From an uncultured Ruaniaceae bacterium (lineage in GTDB: Bacteria; Actinomycetota; Actinomycetes; Actinomycetales; Beutenbergiaceae), in the NCBI GenBank assembly GCA_947251855.1, contig CAMXUZ010000134.1:1-5950 (forward strand): a DNA stretch of 5,950 bases, read 5' to 3'. The position numbers and the translations under genes were made by a program. The notes under the pieces were generated by a model that saw nothing but the letters and a program-made list of their open reading frames with translations, searched no databases and was not told the DNA's origin. Positions 5,757 through 5,950 of this stretch are shown here, in pieces. The stretch's first letter is position 1; each line of letters starts with the position of its first letter.

Positions 5757-5760
5757 TCTT

Positions 5761-5950
5761 GTGAACGCAGCAATTCCCCAAGCATCGAAACTTGGTTGGT
5801 CCGATCTTGATATCCGGGCCGTGAAAACCGCAAAGGCCCTCGGGGGCGACGCTGTTGAACAGAAAGGGAACGGTCACCCTGGTGCAGCGATCTCGCTCGC
5901 CCCTGCCGCGTACCTGCTCTATCAGAACATCATGCGCCACGACCCGGCGA
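5761..5950 (+). CDS. tkt: Transketolase, N-terminal 63 residues (cut by the right window edge)
   Basis: Thiamine-diphosphate enzyme that transfers two-carbon ketol units between sugar phosphates in the non-oxidative pentose phosphate pathway (cytoplasm). Only the first 63 codons and one extra base are present; the full protein is usually near 690-700 aa. The visible part matches the start of the pyrimidine/diphosphate-binding domain: LGWSDLDIRAVKTAKAL, then GNGHPGAAISLAPAAYLLY with H39 of the conserved HPG active-site motif, and MRHDPA, the beginning of the usual MRHDPxDP. Bases just before HPG read EQKGNGHPG, whereas QKVGNGHPG or similar is commoner. GTG 5761 is chosen from the adjacent ribosome binding site and because the conserved region begins about 11 residues later. 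Transcribed divergently from ctaB; in Actinobacteria tal and zwf often follow, but this lies outside the window. Confidence 0.95.
   Translation, partial: MNAAIPQASKLGWSDLDIRAVKTAKALGGDAVEQKGNGHPGAAISLAPAAYLLYQNIMRHDPA

Noticed and set aside
5708..5764. Possible 18-codon upstream frame (TTG to TGA) ending over the tkt GTG
   Set aside because: The TTG has no ribosome binding site and the peptide has no recognisable attenuator feature; the stop overlap may be chance.
5641..5940. Minus-strand 99-codon open frame across the spacer and the tkt start
   Set aside because: It runs antisense to conserved transketolase codons, resembles no family, and no clear promoter supports it.
1..5950. Search for mobile elements, CRISPR arrays, tRNA or rRNA genes, and defence or toxin-antitoxin genes
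   Set aside because: No direct-repeat arrays, tRNA-like cloverleafs, transposase motifs or unexplained genes were seen; the window is almost fully covered by housekeeping genes.

Overview
The window is a gene-dense, high-GC segment that reads as the chromosome of an aerobic actinobacterium, most likely of the Micrococcales type. The basis is the high GC content, the use of GTG and TTG starts, and the gene order xerD-parA-scpA-scpB-rluB-tyrA, which I know as a conserved actinobacterial block. The genus is not identifiable by eye.

Layout. Seven genes run leftward on the minus strand: ctaB (protoheme IX farnesyltransferase), xerD (tyrosine recombinase), parA (Soj/ParA-type ATPase), scpA and scpB (condensin accessory subunits), rluB (23S rRNA pseudouridine synthase family) and tyrA (prephenate dehydrogenase, running off the left edge). 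tyrA has no stop inside the window, but its frame is open from the start codon at 583 to base 2. One gene, tkt (transketolase), runs rightward from a GTG at 5761 and is cut by the right edge. ctaB and tkt are divergent across a 215-bp spacer.

Organisation. The leftward genes are packed like one operon. The ctaB stop and xerD start are 9 nt apart; parA/scpA, scpA/scpB and scpB/rluB overlap by 14 (or 23), 8 and 4 nt. Only two gaps exceed 50 bp: xerD-parA (67 bp) and rluB-tyrA (61 bp). The first contains a TANNNT hexamer exactly placed for a leaderless parA transcript. xerD, parA and scpAB all concern chromosome segregation: dimer resolution, ATP-driven positioning and SMC loading/condensation. 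rluB, tyrA, ctaB and tkt are housekeeping genes for rRNA modification, tyrosine synthesis, haem O and the pentose phosphate pathway.

Nothing here looks like a mobile, defence or otherwise undescribed system. The items worth a second look are regulatory or architectural. They are inverted repeats in the ctaB/tkt spacer, including a possibly structured tkt leader; an 18-bp perfect palindrome inside the start of xerD; a candidate leaderless promoter for parA; and the direct joining of ctaB to the xerD-parA-scpAB block.
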